Shown: positions 1 through 7,808 of the stretch, piece by piece
How the letters are laid out: every line of letters begins with the position of its first letter
Numbering within the stretch: the stretch's first letter is position 1
Assembly (NCBI RefSeq): GCF_900176515.1
Contig: NZ_FWXV01000010.1
Span: forward strand, 186,001 to 250,000
Direction of reading: 5' to 3'
Source: Kibdelosporangium aridum
GTDB taxonomy: Bacteria; Actinomycetota; Actinomycetes; Mycobacteriales; Pseudonocardiaceae
DNA length: 64,000 bases
Made by a program: the position numbers and the translations under genes
Notes under the pieces: model-generated
The model's database searches: none
What the model was told of the DNA's origin: nothing
Seen by the model: only the letters and a program-made list of their open reading frames with translations

Positions 1-241
1 CACCGGTATCGGCGTCGGCCTGTTCTTCGCCAGCCTGGTGTTCGGCGGGGTGTTCATGCCCGCCGAGAACCTGCCGCCGTTCCTGGTCCGGATCGGCGAC
101 TTCACCCCGCTCGGCGCGGCCATGCAGTCGCTTCGAGCCAGCTGGAGTGGCACCATGCCGGAGCCACTGCACCTCGCGGTGCTCGGCGCGTACACGATCG
201 TCGCCGGTCTGGCCGCTGCCAGGCTGTTCCGTTGGGAATGA
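1..241 (+). CDS. ABC-2 type transporter permease, C-terminal end (5' truncated by window)
   Basis: An open frame runs in from the window edge and stops with TGA at 239-241. The visible residues contain two hydrophobic stretches separated by a loop (FMPAENLPPFLVRIGDFTPLG). This is the usual end of ABC-2 multidrug or antibiotic export permeases, where a short re-entrant loop precedes the last membrane helix. The kinase gene begins 6 bases later, so the three genes 1-2109 look like the common arrangement of an ABC exporter with its own two-component system. The ATPase would lie to the left, outside the window. The family call is good; the substrate is unknown. Confidence 0.75.
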   Translation, partial: TGIGVGLFFASLVFGGVFMPAENLPPFLVRIGDFTPLGAAMQSLRASWSGTMPEPLHLAVLGAYTIVAGLAAARLFRWE

Positions 242-247
242 GGGGGG

Positions 248-1492
248 ATGCTGCAGATCACCGAAGGCGACGCGCACCGGGCCCGATGGATCTACACGGG
301 AATCGCGTACGCGGCCCTGCTGGCCGCTGTCACGTGGAGCCTTGTCGACCGGAGGGCGGCGCCACAGCCGTTGTTGACGGTGGCGCTGTCTGTGGTCGCG
401 GCGATCTGGATCGCGGCGATCGCCAAGTGGTGGCCGGTCTGGCCACGCGACCGGGTCTGGGCGGTGGTCGCGTACTTGGGCCTGCTGGCCACGAGCACCG
501 CGCTGATATCCACAAGCGACTCATTCAGCTCGTACGTGTGGATCGGCTTCCCTTACGCGTTCGCGTTTTTCCCGGCCCGGTGGGCGGTGTTCGCGGTGAC
601 GGCGAACGCGATCAGCACATTCGTGATCCAGGAAGGCGCGTTCGAGACTTCGCCCTATGTGGTGATGATGGCGGTCGCCGGGCCGGTGATCTTCGCGGGG
701 TGGGTCGCCGGTCTGGAGAGCGAGCGTCGCAAGCAGGCGATCAGCCAGCTCACCGAGACGAACGAGCGCTTGGCCAAAGCGATGGAGGAAAACGCCGGCC
801 TGCACGCGCAACTGCTGGTGCAGGCCCGCGAGGCGGGGGTACTGGACGAGCGTCAACGAATGGCGCGCGAAATCCATGACACGTTGGCGCAAGAACTGGC
901 CGCGTTGATCAGGCAGCTGCACGCGGCCAACCGGGTTCGTGAGCAACCGGAGAAGTGGCAGCACCACATGGATCAGGTGCAGCTGTTGGCCGAGCGCGGC
1001 CTGTCCGAGGCTCGCCGATCCGTCCAGGCGCTGCGCCCGGCGCCGCTGGAGAACTCCAGGCTGCCCGAGGCGATCGCGGAGATGGCGCGAAATTGGAGCC
1101 AGGCCTCTGGCGTGCCGGTACGGACCGAGACGACCGGCACACCGGAGCCACTGATCCCGGGCATCGAGGTCGCTTTGTTCCGCGTCGCACAGGAGGCTCT
1201 GGCCAACATCGCCAAGCACGCGGGCGCCACCCGGGCAGGCATCACGCTGTCCTATATGGACGACGTGGTCCTGCTGGACGTCCGTGACGACGGCGTCGGG
1301 TTCGAGCCTGACGCCGCCGGGCCGGGTGACGCGAGCGGATACGGTCTTGGCACGATGCGCCAGCGGCTGCTCGGAGTTGGTGGCACGCTGGAGATCGAGA
1401 GCACGCCGGGCGAGGGCACCGCGATCGGGGCCAGCGTCCCGGCGATCCGTGCCGAAGCAGGGGCCCAAACGGAAGGCGAGGCGGTGTCGTGA
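248..1492 (+). CDS. NarL/DesK-type sensor histidine kinase
   Basis: A 414-residue membrane kinase that should phosphorylate the regulator encoded next. About five hydrophobic segments fill residues 14-160, followed by a coiled-coil-like linker (residues 165-195). The HisKA_3 dimerisation box carries the phospho-acceptor His near residue 210 in the context MAREIHDTLAQEL. The C-terminal HATPase has the N box (EALANIAKHA) and the glycine motif DDGVGFEPD. The ATG follows directly after a GGGGGG ribosome site. It overlaps the regulator gene by 4 bases. There is no separate extracellular sensor domain, which suits kinases that sense the membrane or a partner transporter. Confidence 0.93.
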   Translation: MLQITEGDAHRARWIYTGIAYAALLAAVTWSLVDRRAAPQPLLTVALSVVAAIWIAAIAKWWPVWPRDRVWAVVAYLGLLATSTALISTSDSFSSYVWIGFPYAFAFFPARWAVFAVTANAISTFVIQEGAFETSPYVVMMAVAGPVIFAGWVAGLESERRKQAISQLTETNERLAKAMEENAGLHAQLLVQAREAGVLDERQRMAREIHDTLAQELAALIRQLHAANRVREQPEKWQHHMDQVQLLAERGLSEARRSVQALRPAPLENSRLPEAIAEMARNWSQASGVPVRTETTGTPEPLIPGIEVALFRVAQEALANIAKHAGATRAGITLSYMDDVVLLDVRDDGVGFEPDAAGPGDASGYGLGTMRQRLLGVGGTLEIESTPGEGTAIGASVPAIRAEAGAQTEGEAVS

Positions 1493-2109
1493 TCCGGCTG
1501 CTGATCGTCGACGACCACCCGGTGGTCCGGGACGGCCTGCGGGCCACGTTCACCGGCGAGCCGGACATCGAAGTGGTCGGTGAGGCCGGCAACGGGCGCC
1601 AGGCCATCGAGATGGTGGCCACGCACAACGCCAACGTCGTGCTGATGGACCTGCGAATGCCCGAACTGGACGGTGTCCGCGCGATCCGCAAACTGCGGGA
1701 AACCGCGCCGGAGACAAGGGTTCTGGTGCTCACCACGTTCGACACCGACAGCGACGTGCTGCCGGCGATCGAGGCGGGCGCGACGGGTTACCTGCTCAAG
1801 GACGCGACCACCGAGGAACTGCTCAAGGCGGTCCGCGCGGCGCACCAAGGCCAGTCGGTGCTCTCGCCATCGGTGGCCAACCGGTTGATCGGCCAAGTGC
1901 GTAAGCCACAGCGCGGCACGCTGACGCCACGCGAACTGGAGGTGCTGAACCTGGTCGCGGCCGGTGCCACGAACCGGGAAGCGGCGTCGAAGCTGTTCAT
2001 CAGCGAAGCCAGCATCAAGACGCACCTGCTGCACATCTACGCCAAGCTCGATGTCCGCGACCGTGCCTCGGCAGTCGGCGAGGCCTATCGGCGGGGCCTG
2101 TTGGACTGA
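1489..2109 (+). CDS. NarL/LuxR-family response regulator
   Basis: A 206-residue two-domain transcription regulator. The receiver has the acidic pair D8-D9, phospho-acceptor Asp54 (VVLMDLRMP), a Thr in LVLTTF and the conserved Lys in GYLLKDA. The LuxR helix-turn-helix covers roughly residues 145-195 (LTPRELEVLNLVAAG, then SIKTHLLHIYAKL). The GTG start overlaps the kinase stop (GTGA), indicating translational coupling. The obvious target would be the upstream exporter operon, although no operator could be assigned. Confidence 0.93.
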   Translation: MIRLLIVDDHPVVRDGLRATFTGEPDIEVVGEAGNGRQAIEMVATHNANVVLMDLRMPELDGVRAIRKLRETAPETRVLVLTTFDTDSDVLPAIEAGATGYLLKDATTEELLKAVRAAHQGQSVLSPSVANRLIGQVRKPQRGTLTPRELEVLNLVAAGATNREAASKLFISEASIKTHLLHIYAKLDVRDRASAVGEAYRRGLLD

Positions 2110-2137
2110 CCGGTTTTCGTGAAGCAGAACTTAAAAG

Positions 2138-2182
2138 GCCCCCTCGCAAGCGAGCGGTCGGGTTGCTCGCACACGAGGGGGC
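2138..2182. terminator. Bidirectional hairpin terminator between convergent operons
   Basis: Two nested inverted repeats: GCCCCCTCG at 2138-2146 pairs with CGAGGGGGC at 2174-2182, and GCGAGC at 2150-2155 pairs with GCTCGC at 2165-2170. It lies between the stop of the response regulator (plus) and the stop of the reductase (minus), so it can serve both. Confidence 0.8.
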
Positions 2183-2239
2183 TTGCGCCGCGACGGCCGA
2201 GGGCCCGGCCGCCGCGGCATTGCTCGGCCAGCCGTGTCT

Positions 2240-4633
2240 CTAGCCGAACCCTCTGATCGCTTCTCCTGCCGGGAAGCGACTGTCTTCTGCGCCAGGCCGC
2301 GCGACTGGTTGCATCGACGGGAATGACGGGTGGTCCATGCCTGGCCGTGCGACGGGCTGCATCGATGGGAACGAAGGATGATCCATCAACGGCATAGGCG
2401 GACGCTGCACCGGACGCATCGCCGGGAACGACGGGTGTTCCATCATCGGTTCGTCGACCGGCCGCGCCACGGGCCGCATGTTCGGGAACGACGGGTGCTG
2501 GTTGGCCGGCATCGGCGGCACGGGTGGAAGCGGCTTGCGCTCCGCACGTTCCGGACGCCCCGCCCGACGCTGCCGTGACGGCGGCGGCGCGGGACGCATC
2601 GCGTCCGCGGGCGTGTCCGGCACCTCGATGTTCGGCATGGACAAGTTCGACAGCGACAGGTTGGGCGCCGACAGGATCGGAATCGCCGTGGTCGGCGGCA
2701 GAAGCGGCTCGGAACGCACCGGCGGGATCTGCTCGGTCATCGGACCGGGGTCGCCACCGCGCATCGGCGGTTCCGGCTTCGCATGCCTGCCAGACGGCTG
2801 GTCGACCGGCGGCATTCCCCGCCTCGACGGGGGCTCCACGGGTGGCAAGCCCCGCCTTGAAGGCGGTTCGACCGGAGGCATCCCGCGCATCGACGGGGGC
2901 TCCACCGGAGGCATGGCCCGCATCGAAGGCGGCTCCACTGGCGGCATCCCACGCATGGAAGGCGGCTCGACCGGAGGCAAACCACGACGCGACGGCGGTT
3001 CGACCGGAGGCATCCCGCGGATGGAGGGGGGCTCCATCGGCATGCCGCGCATGGAAGGCCGCTCCACCGGAGTCATCCCACGCATCGACGGCTGCGGCAT
3101 GGGACCGGAGTTCATCGGCGCCGCCGCCCGCGGCATCGCGGGCATCGGACGCGACATCTGCGGCCGGTTCACCGGAGGCGGCACGGGCTGCATATTCCGG
3201 CCAGTCCCGGGCGGCGGCCCGGCCGGCGCTGGTGGCCGGGCCACCGGCTGCATCGCGGGCACGGACATCGACGGTCCGACGCGCGCGGGAGTCACAGCTG
3301 CCATCGCAGGGACCTGCGTCGGCATCTCCGCCAGGGTGTTCTGGCGGGCAGGCGGCGCTGGTGGCCGCTCGGCCGCTTGCGCGGCAACGGGTTCCGTGGC
3401 CGGCGCCTTGGACGGCATCGGCGCGACCGGGCGACGGCCCTTGGTCTCGGTGGGAACGGGCAGTTCCTCGTGCAGCTTCTCGGTCCACTTGATCATCGCG
3501 CGCGGCGTGTCCCAGCCGCAGACGCCGACCAGCTTGCCGTTGCGCACGTACCCGGTGACACCTGGCGTTCCGGGCGCGCCATCGGCCAGGTGCACGGTGT
3601 CCTTGCCGAGCGACGGGATACCGGCGATCTGCAGCCGGACACCGTACTGTCCGGACCAGACCCGCGGGATCGGCATGAACGGCGTGGCCTTGTCCCGGCC
3701 CAGCAACAAGTTCTCGGCCGCGTGCCGTCCCATTTCGACCGCGTTGATCCAGTGCTCGACGCGCCGGGGCGTGTCGTCGAACCGCAGGTTGGGCCAGCGG
3801 CCGCAGTCACCTGCGACGACGACGTCCTGCGCGCCCGCGGCGAACAAAGTGGACTCGCACAGCACGCCGTCCTCAAGGATGAGGCCGGATCCGCGCATCC
3901 ACTCCACCGCTGGGATCGAACCGACAGCCATGATCACCGCGCCCGCGACCAGCAGCTGGCCGTCGGTGGTGTGCATCGCCACGGAGTCGTCGGCACAGAT
4001 CCAATTACGGATGTCGGTGCCCATCGCCATCCGCACGCGGTGCTTGCGGTGCAGCTTGTCCACCGCGGCGGCGACGTCGTTGCCGAGGTTGCGCAGCGGG
4101 AACCGCGAACGACCGACCATGACCACGTCACGGCCCATCTTCCGGGCGCTCGCGGCGACGTCGCAGCCGATGTATCCGGTGCCGAGCACCACGATCGGCA
4201 GGTCGCTGCGGGCGATGACCTTCTTGACCGCCAGCGCCTCGTCCACAGTGCGCAGTGTGTGCACGCGTGGGCTGTGCCGCGGAACACCCTTGAGGTGCCT
4301 CGGTTCCACGCCCGTGGCGATGATCAGGCCGTCGTACTTGATCTCCTCGCCACCGGGCAAGTGCACGACTTTGCGCTGTGTTTCAAGCCGTTCCGCGCGG
4401 GTACCCAACCGCCAGCGTGCGCCGGTGTCGATGTGGCGCTGCAGGGTCAGGTCGGCCGGCCGGTCACTGCCTGCCAGCAAGTCCTTTGACACCAACGGTC
4501 GGTGGTACGGCCACCGCGGCTCGTCACCGATGATCACCAGCTCGCCGTCGTAGTCCAGTTCCCGCAGGCGTTCCGCGGCCCGTAAGCCCGCGACACCCGC
4601 TCCCACGATGACGATGCGTTCGAAGTCGGTCAT
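2240..4633 (-). CDS. NAD(P)/FAD ferredoxin reductase with long Pro/Met-rich repeat tail
   Basis: A 797-residue fusion-like protein. Residues 1 to about 390 are a complete pyridine nucleotide-disulphide family ferredoxin reductase: FAD-binding GAGVAGLRAAERL near residue 11, a second dinucleotide site GTGYIGCDVAAS near residue 152, and a C-terminal reductase segment with WSGQYGVRLQ. The remaining half is low-complexity, rich in Pro, Met, Arg and Ser, with two tandem repeat families (see the repeat entries). Normal members end at about 400 residues, so the tail is extra. The gene follows the ferredoxin gene with no gap (TAG at 4634, ATG at 4633), so the ferredoxin is the likely electron acceptor. 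The reductase half is secure; the role of the tail is unknown. Confidence 0.9.
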   Translation of the reverse strand: MTDFERIVIVGAGVAGLRAAERLRELDYDGELVIIGDEPRWPYHRPLVSKDLLAGSDRPADLTLQRHIDTGARWRLGTRAERLETQRKVVHLPGGEEIKYDGLIIATGVEPRHLKGVPRHSPRVHTLRTVDEALAVKKVIARSDLPIVVLGTGYIGCDVAASARKMGRDVVMVGRSRFPLRNLGNDVAAAVDKLHRKHRVRMAMGTDIRNWICADDSVAMHTTDGQLLVAGAVIMAVGSIPAVEWMRGSGLILEDGVLCESTLFAAGAQDVVVAGDCGRWPNLRFDDTPRRVEHWINAVEMGRHAAENLLLGRDKATPFMPIPRVWSGQYGVRLQIAGIPSLGKDTVHLADGAPGTPGVTGYVRNGKLVGVCGWDTPRAMIKWTEKLHEELPVPTETKGRRPVAPMPSKAPATEPVAAQAAERPPAPPARQNTLAEMPTQVPAMAAVTPARVGPSMSVPAMQPVARPPAPAGPPPGTGRNMQPVPPPVNRPQMSRPMPAMPRAAAPMNSGPMPQPSMRGMTPVERPSMRGMPMEPPSIRGMPPVEPPSRRGLPPVEPPSMRGMPPVEPPSMRAMPPVEPPSMRGMPPVEPPSRRGLPPVEPPSRRGMPPVDQPSGRHAKPEPPMRGGDPGPMTEQIPPVRSEPLLPPTTAIPILSAPNLSLSNLSMPNIEVPDTPADAMRPAPPPSRQRRAGRPERAERKPLPPVPPMPANQHPSFPNMRPVARPVDEPMMEHPSFPAMRPVQRPPMPLMDHPSFPSMQPVARPGMDHPSFPSMQPVARPGAEDSRFPAGEAIRGFG
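2265..2505 (-). repeat. HPSFP-type protein repeats at the reductase C terminus
   Basis: Four copies of a unit of about 16-20 residues with core HPSFPxMxPVxRP occupy the last 85 or so residues. A fifth degenerate copy (DSRFPAGE) follows just before the stop. Units are separated by acidic or Met-containing spacers such as MMEH and LMDH. The last two full copies are nearly identical, which suggests recent duplication. Confidence 0.85.
2800..3080 (-). repeat. Tandem MRGMPPVEPPS repeats in the reductase tail
   Basis: About nine tandem copies of a 10-11 residue unit, consensus PPVEPPSMRGM, with variants SRRGL, SIRGM and SMRAM, lie at about residues 516-614. At DNA level the unit is about 30-33 bp and the copies differ by scattered substitutions. 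The segment is predicted to be extended and unstructured. Confidence 0.88.
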
Positions 4634-4840
4634 CTAAACCCTGTCCACCCTGATGGCCTGCATGGGGCAGCAACGTGCAGCTGCGGCCGCCTGCTCGACC
4701 TGATCCTCTTCCGGTCTCTTCGTGTAGAAAAGCCGCCCGTCGGGGCTCAGCTCAAACAGGTCGGGTGCCTCCATCTGGCATATCGCGTACCGCTCACAGC
4801 GGTCGTTGTCCACTTTGACCCGTAGTCGACGACCTCTCAT
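4634..4840 (-). CDS. Small ferredoxin of the CxxYxxC...CP ([3Fe-4S]) type
   Basis: A 68-residue soluble electron carrier. The cysteine pattern is C-E-R-Y-A-I-C followed at the C terminus by C-C-P-M, matching single-cluster ferredoxins of actinobacteria that often partner P450s. The residue in the cluster-tuning position is Tyr. An upstream in-frame start exists (4945), but the ATG at 4840 has a strong GGAGGA site and forms an ATGA overlap with the preceding gene, so I chose it. It sits between a haem-type membrane protein gene and a ferredoxin reductase gene, and no P450 is nearby. It therefore probably shuttles electrons within this operon. Confidence 0.9.
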   Translation of the reverse strand: MRGRRLRVKVDNDRCERYAICQMEAPDLFELSPDGRLFYTKRPEEDQVEQAAAAARCCPMQAIRVDRV

Positions 4841-5442
4841 ACCTGTTCCTCCACCAGACCGATCTGCACGAGCATTCGGGTGGGGACAAAACGCAGGATT
4901 GCGAGGGTCACAGTCGGGATCAGCAAAGTCAATCCCGCGAGCCACAGTACTGCAAGGTGTCCATTCGCCATCGCACCGAGGATCGAGTGCACGACCAAAA
5001 GCGGGAGCGCGGCGTAGGCCGTTCGGTGTACGAACTGCCAGCGACGGGACGAAGTCCAGCGGTGCAGTCCCGCGGTGATGAAGATGGCGATCATCAGTTC
5101 CAGGCCGAGGATCGCGATGGCGTAACGGAAGAACACACCATCGCCGAAAGGTATCGCGATCTGCGCGAACGTGAACGCGCCTTCGACGAAGAACAAGAAG
5201 CCCAAGGCGTGCACGATGCCGAAGGTGATCGTCAGTGTGGCGAGCACCATATGCCCGGCACGCAAGGTCTTGCGCTCACCGAACCGCCGTGCCCAGCCGG
5301 TCTTGGTGAGGATTCCCCAGCAGATCGTCAAGCACATCAACGCATACGCGGCGCGAGCCGAGACCGCGGCGACGCTGCGCAGACCTTCGTCCGCGGTGCC
5401 GCCAACTGCGAGAACGACCGTGTCGGTCACTGACTGAATCAC
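4837..5442 (-). CDS. Ferric reductase-like / cytochrome b-type transmembrane protein
   Basis: A 201-residue protein with five to six hydrophobic helices. Histidines lie in helices or at their ends (RAGHMVLAT, FGIVHALGF, LHRWTSSRRW, FVHRTAYAAL, VVHSILGAM). This is the pattern of bis-His haem-b membrane proteins of the ferric reductase-like/YedZ group. The GTG start overlaps the upstream stop (GTGA) and the stop overlaps the ferredoxin start (ATGA). It most likely moves electrons from the cytoplasmic ferredoxin across the membrane; the acceptor is not known. It lacks the C-terminal FAD/NAD domains of full ferric reductases, which fits a separate reductase gene in the same operon. Confidence 0.8.
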   Translation of the reverse strand: MIQSVTDTVVLAVGGTADEGLRSVAAVSARAAYALMCLTICWGILTKTGWARRFGERKTLRAGHMVLATLTITFGIVHALGFLFFVEGAFTFAQIAIPFGDGVFFRYAIAILGLELMIAIFITAGLHRWTSSRRWQFVHRTAYAALPLLVVHSILGAMANGHLAVLWLAGLTLLIPTVTLAILRFVPTRMLVQIGLVEEQV

Positions 5443-6236
5443 CGTGCGTATTCCTTGTCCACAAACAACCGGGTGCGCGTCCCGCCGCCGCCTCCGCCGC
5501 CTCCGCGAGGATCGTCGCGGCGGTCGTCGTCTTCTTCGTCGTCCTGGCTGGGCGCCTGATACGGCCTGCGCCGCTTGTTCCGGCTAGTGGCAAGCCACAG
5601 CAGGAAAACCGTCAGCGCGACCAGCAGCGGCACCAGGATCACCGCGACGACCATGTCGGTGCCTTCGGCGTCCGACGACAACTTCAACGGTGTCGGGTCA
5701 GCCAGGTTGGCGAAGTCCACATTGTTGGTGCTCTCGAGGATCGTCATGTGCTTCATGACGACCGTGTTCGCTGTGGTGGCGAACTTGCGGATCTCCGGGT
5801 CCTCGGTCTCCGCGCGGACCTGAGCGATCAGCGGGAAGATCATCCCGTGCGCGGAGCGCAACCGCATCGCCCAGACGGAGTCAAACTGCGCTCCGGTCGA
5901 TGTGGCCATTTCGGTGAGCCAGCTCTTCTGTGCGTCGTTCGGCTCAGCGGGCAACGGGTGTGCGTACAGCGAAGCGACCCGGCGTACTTCCTGGTCCAGG
6001 ACAGCGTGATCGGTCATCAGAGTGCGACCGACCTCTTGCACCTTGGGATCCGAGGAACGTTCCTGCGCCATCTCACCTGCTGGCATCTCCCACAGGCCGG
6101 CTAACCGGACCTTGGTGAGCAACTCACCGTCGAGAGCCGTCAGCGGCGGGGTTCCCGGTTGCGCGGTCGCGACCGCCTGACCCGCCATGAACAGCGTGAT
6201 CAGCAAGAACACCAGCGACGCGAGGGTTCGTTTCAC
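5439..6236 (-). CDS. DUF4142-family membrane-anchored extracytoplasmic protein
   Basis: A 265-residue protein. The GTG at 6236 is chosen because an AAGGAAGGA site precedes it and a signal sequence follows at once (RTLASLVFLLITLFMAGQ). Residues of about 30-190 form a helical DUF4142 domain (LTDHAVLDQEVRRVA-type helix, later VVMKHMTILEST). A second membrane helix (VVAVILVPLLVALTVFLLWL) leads to a charged tail with a long acidic run and a poly-Gly run. The domain therefore faces outside and the tail faces the cytoplasm. As first gene of the redox operon it may be the external partner of the haem-type membrane protein. Biochemical function is unknown for the family. Confidence 0.82.
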   Translation of the reverse strand: MKRTLASLVFLLITLFMAGQAVATAQPGTPPLTALDGELLTKVRLAGLWEMPAGEMAQERSSDPKVQEVGRTLMTDHAVLDQEVRRVASLYAHPLPAEPNDAQKSWLTEMATSTGAQFDSVWAMRLRSAHGMIFPLIAQVRAETEDPEIRKFATTANTVVMKHMTILESTNNVDFANLADPTPLKLSSDAEGTDMVVAVILVPLLVALTVFLLWLATSRNKRRRPYQAPSQDDEEDDDRRDDPRGGGGGGGGTRTRLFVDKEYAR

Positions 6237-6393
6237 GGCGTCCTTCCTTGTCTCTCCGGGCGTCCGCGATGGACGGACGCGATAAGCGACGTTGCTGGAA
6301 AAGGCCGTGCTGGGTCCACAGAGGAAAGTCTCCTGTCCCGGCGGGCCCACGGGTGCGTCCTGGCGGGGCACCTGGTTTACGCCTTCACCGATG

Positions 6394-6421
6394 GATACGG
6401 GCGGGGTTGCCGGGTGGTTCA
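6394..6421 (-). promoter_or_regulatory. Putative ECF-sigma promoter for the redox operon
   Basis: Read on the minus strand: TGAACC (6421-6416), a 16-base spacer, then CGTATC (6399-6394). This resembles the GAAC/CGT promoter type used by ECF sigma factors such as mycobacterial SigL. It would start transcription near 6387, about 150 bases before the DUF4142 start. It lies just beyond the ECF sigma gene start, on the opposite strand. Confidence 0.5.
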
Positions 6422-6483
6422 AACAAAAATTCCGCAACGATTTGGCACTGGACGGACAACGGCCGCCACACCAGGATGTCACC

Positions 6484-7041
6484 GTGGGACGCCACAGCCA
6501 TTCCGCAAGAGCCCTACTGGGTGACGAGCTACGCCGTCACGGGCATACCGAAGAAGACCTGGCCACCGCGCTGTACCGGGACTTCGGCACGCCCTTGATG
6601 GCGTTCGCGCTCAAGCTGACCGGCAACGACCGGCACTGGGCGGAGGACGTCGTGCAGGAAACCCTGATCAGGGCTTGGCGCAACGCCGAGAAGCTGGACC
6701 GCAGCCCGGACATGCTGCGTGCCTGGCTCTACACAGTCGCCCGGCGAATCGTCATCGATGGCAGGCGCAGCCGGAAGGCCAGGCCTCAGGAAGTCGAGGA
6801 GCCGGACGCCAACTCGGTCGGCGTGCCCGACGAATCCGACCGCACCCTGAGTGCGATGGTCGTATACGACGCGTTGCGGGTGTTGTCCGAGGATCAGCGC
6901 GAAGCGATCATGCAGACCTATCTACGTGACCGCACGGTTAATGACGTAGCCGAGACACTGGGCGTTCCTCCGGGTACGGTCAAGTCGAGGCTGTACCACG
7001 CGGTCCGTGCATTGAGGCGCGCGCTGCGCGATCGGGGGTGA
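6484..7041 (+). CDS. ECF sigma factor
   Basis: About 185 residues from GTG 6484, the usual size for an ECF factor. Region 2 contains DVVQETLIRAWRNAEKL and WLYTVARRIVIDGRR. Region 4 contains LSEDQREAIMQTYLRDRTVNDVAETLGVPPGTVKSRLYHAVRAL. An AGGA site lies about 10 bases before this GTG; an ATG at 6391 is an alternative, but it gives an unusual N-terminal extension. The next gene encodes a zinc anti-sigma factor, so this is a classic membrane-stress pair of the SigL/RslA kind. The exact ECF group was not resolved. Confidence 0.9.
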   Translation: MGRHSHSARALLGDELRRHGHTEEDLATALYRDFGTPLMAFALKLTGNDRHWAEDVVQETLIRAWRNAEKLDRSPDMLRAWLYTVARRIVIDGRRSRKARPQEVEEPDANSVGVPDESDRTLSAMVVYDALRVLSEDQREAIMQTYLRDRTVNDVAETLGVPPGTVKSRLYHAVRALRRALRDRG

Positions 7042-7048
7042 GTCGGGA

Positions 7049-7756
7049 ATGGTGCATGCGTCAGGTCATGTCGACATAGCCGCGTACATTCTCGGCGCGC
7101 TCGACGAGCCCGACAACGCGGCGTTCGAGGAGCACTTGCTCGACTGCCCCAGGTGTCAGCTGGACTTGGTCGAGCTGCAGGATGTCCCGGACCTGCTGGA
7201 CAAGGTCAAGCACGACGCGCCCGCGTTGCTCGTGCCTGTGCCTGGCCCGCAGGTGCTGTCCTCGCTGCTCGAGGAGGCCAGCAAATCGCGCCACCAGCGT
7301 CGCCGCAGGCAGTGGTTCGCCGCGGCGGCCGCGTCGTTCCTGATCGTCGCCGCTCCCGTCGTCACGATCGTGGCGACCAGCGGAGATCCAGTGCCCATCG
7401 CCGCCAACCCGCCGTTGAACGTCAGGATCGAGCAGCCTGCGCCGACGACGAGCGACTCGCCCCAGATCCTCAACGGGGTCGGCGGCGAGATGGACGCCAA
7501 CGTGACCATGTTGTCGCAGGACTGGGGCACGCAGGTGTCCATCGAACTGCGCGGCGCGGTCGGTCCGCGCAAGTGCGAGCTGGTGGCCGTGTCCACGCGT
7601 GGCCTGACGGAGACCGTCACCAACTGGCTGGTCCCGCCCGGCGGGCGCAATGAGCCGCTCAAGCTCAGCGGTGGCACGACATTTCAGCCAGGCGAGATAG
7701 CGCGGCTGGAAGTACGGGACGACAAGGGTCAGATCCTGCTGTCTGTGGATGGCTGA
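7049..7756 (+). CDS. Membrane-anchored zinc anti-sigma factor
   Basis: 235 residues. The N-terminal cytoplasmic part has the zinc anti-sigma motif HxxxCxxC (EEHLLDCPRC) preceded by an upstream His (HVDIAAYILGAL). One membrane helix (FAAAAASFLIVAAPVVTIVA) leads to an extracytoplasmic beta-rich domain of about 130 residues. The ATG lies 7 bases after the sigma stop, behind a purine-rich site. It should hold the ECF factor inactive until a redox or envelope signal acts. Confidence 0.9.
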   Translation: MVHASGHVDIAAYILGALDEPDNAAFEEHLLDCPRCQLDLVELQDVPDLLDKVKHDAPALLVPVPGPQVLSSLLEEASKSRHQRRRRQWFAAAAASFLIVAAPVVTIVATSGDPVPIAANPPLNVRIEQPAPTTSDSPQILNGVGGEMDANVTMLSQDWGTQVSIELRGAVGPRKCELVAVSTRGLTETVTNWLVPPGGRNEPLKLSGGTTFQPGEIARLEVRDDKGQILLSVDG

Positions 7757-7773
7757 GGGCATCGACCGGTTAA

Positions 7774-7799
7774 CCTGAGTGAGCAAGCGCTCACTCAGG
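7774..7799 (+). promoter_or_regulatory. Perfect 11-bp inverted repeat overlapping the moxR ribosome site
   Basis: CCTGAGTGAGC (7774-7784) pairs perfectly with GCTCACTCAGG (7789-7799) across a 4-base loop. The AGGAGG ribosome site (7797-7802) begins inside the right arm. It could be a TetR-like operator (TGAGTGAGC/GCTCACTCA) or an mRNA hairpin that hides the ribosome site. Confidence 0.6.
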
Positions 7800-7808
7800 A
7801 GGACGCCG

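Noticed and set aside
2478..4553. 691-codon open frame on the plus strand opposite the ferredoxin reductase
   Set aside because: It mirrors the repeats of the real gene, has no ribosome site or domain, and reflects the codon bias of high-G+C DNA. The minus-strand frame has clear FAD/NAD motifs.
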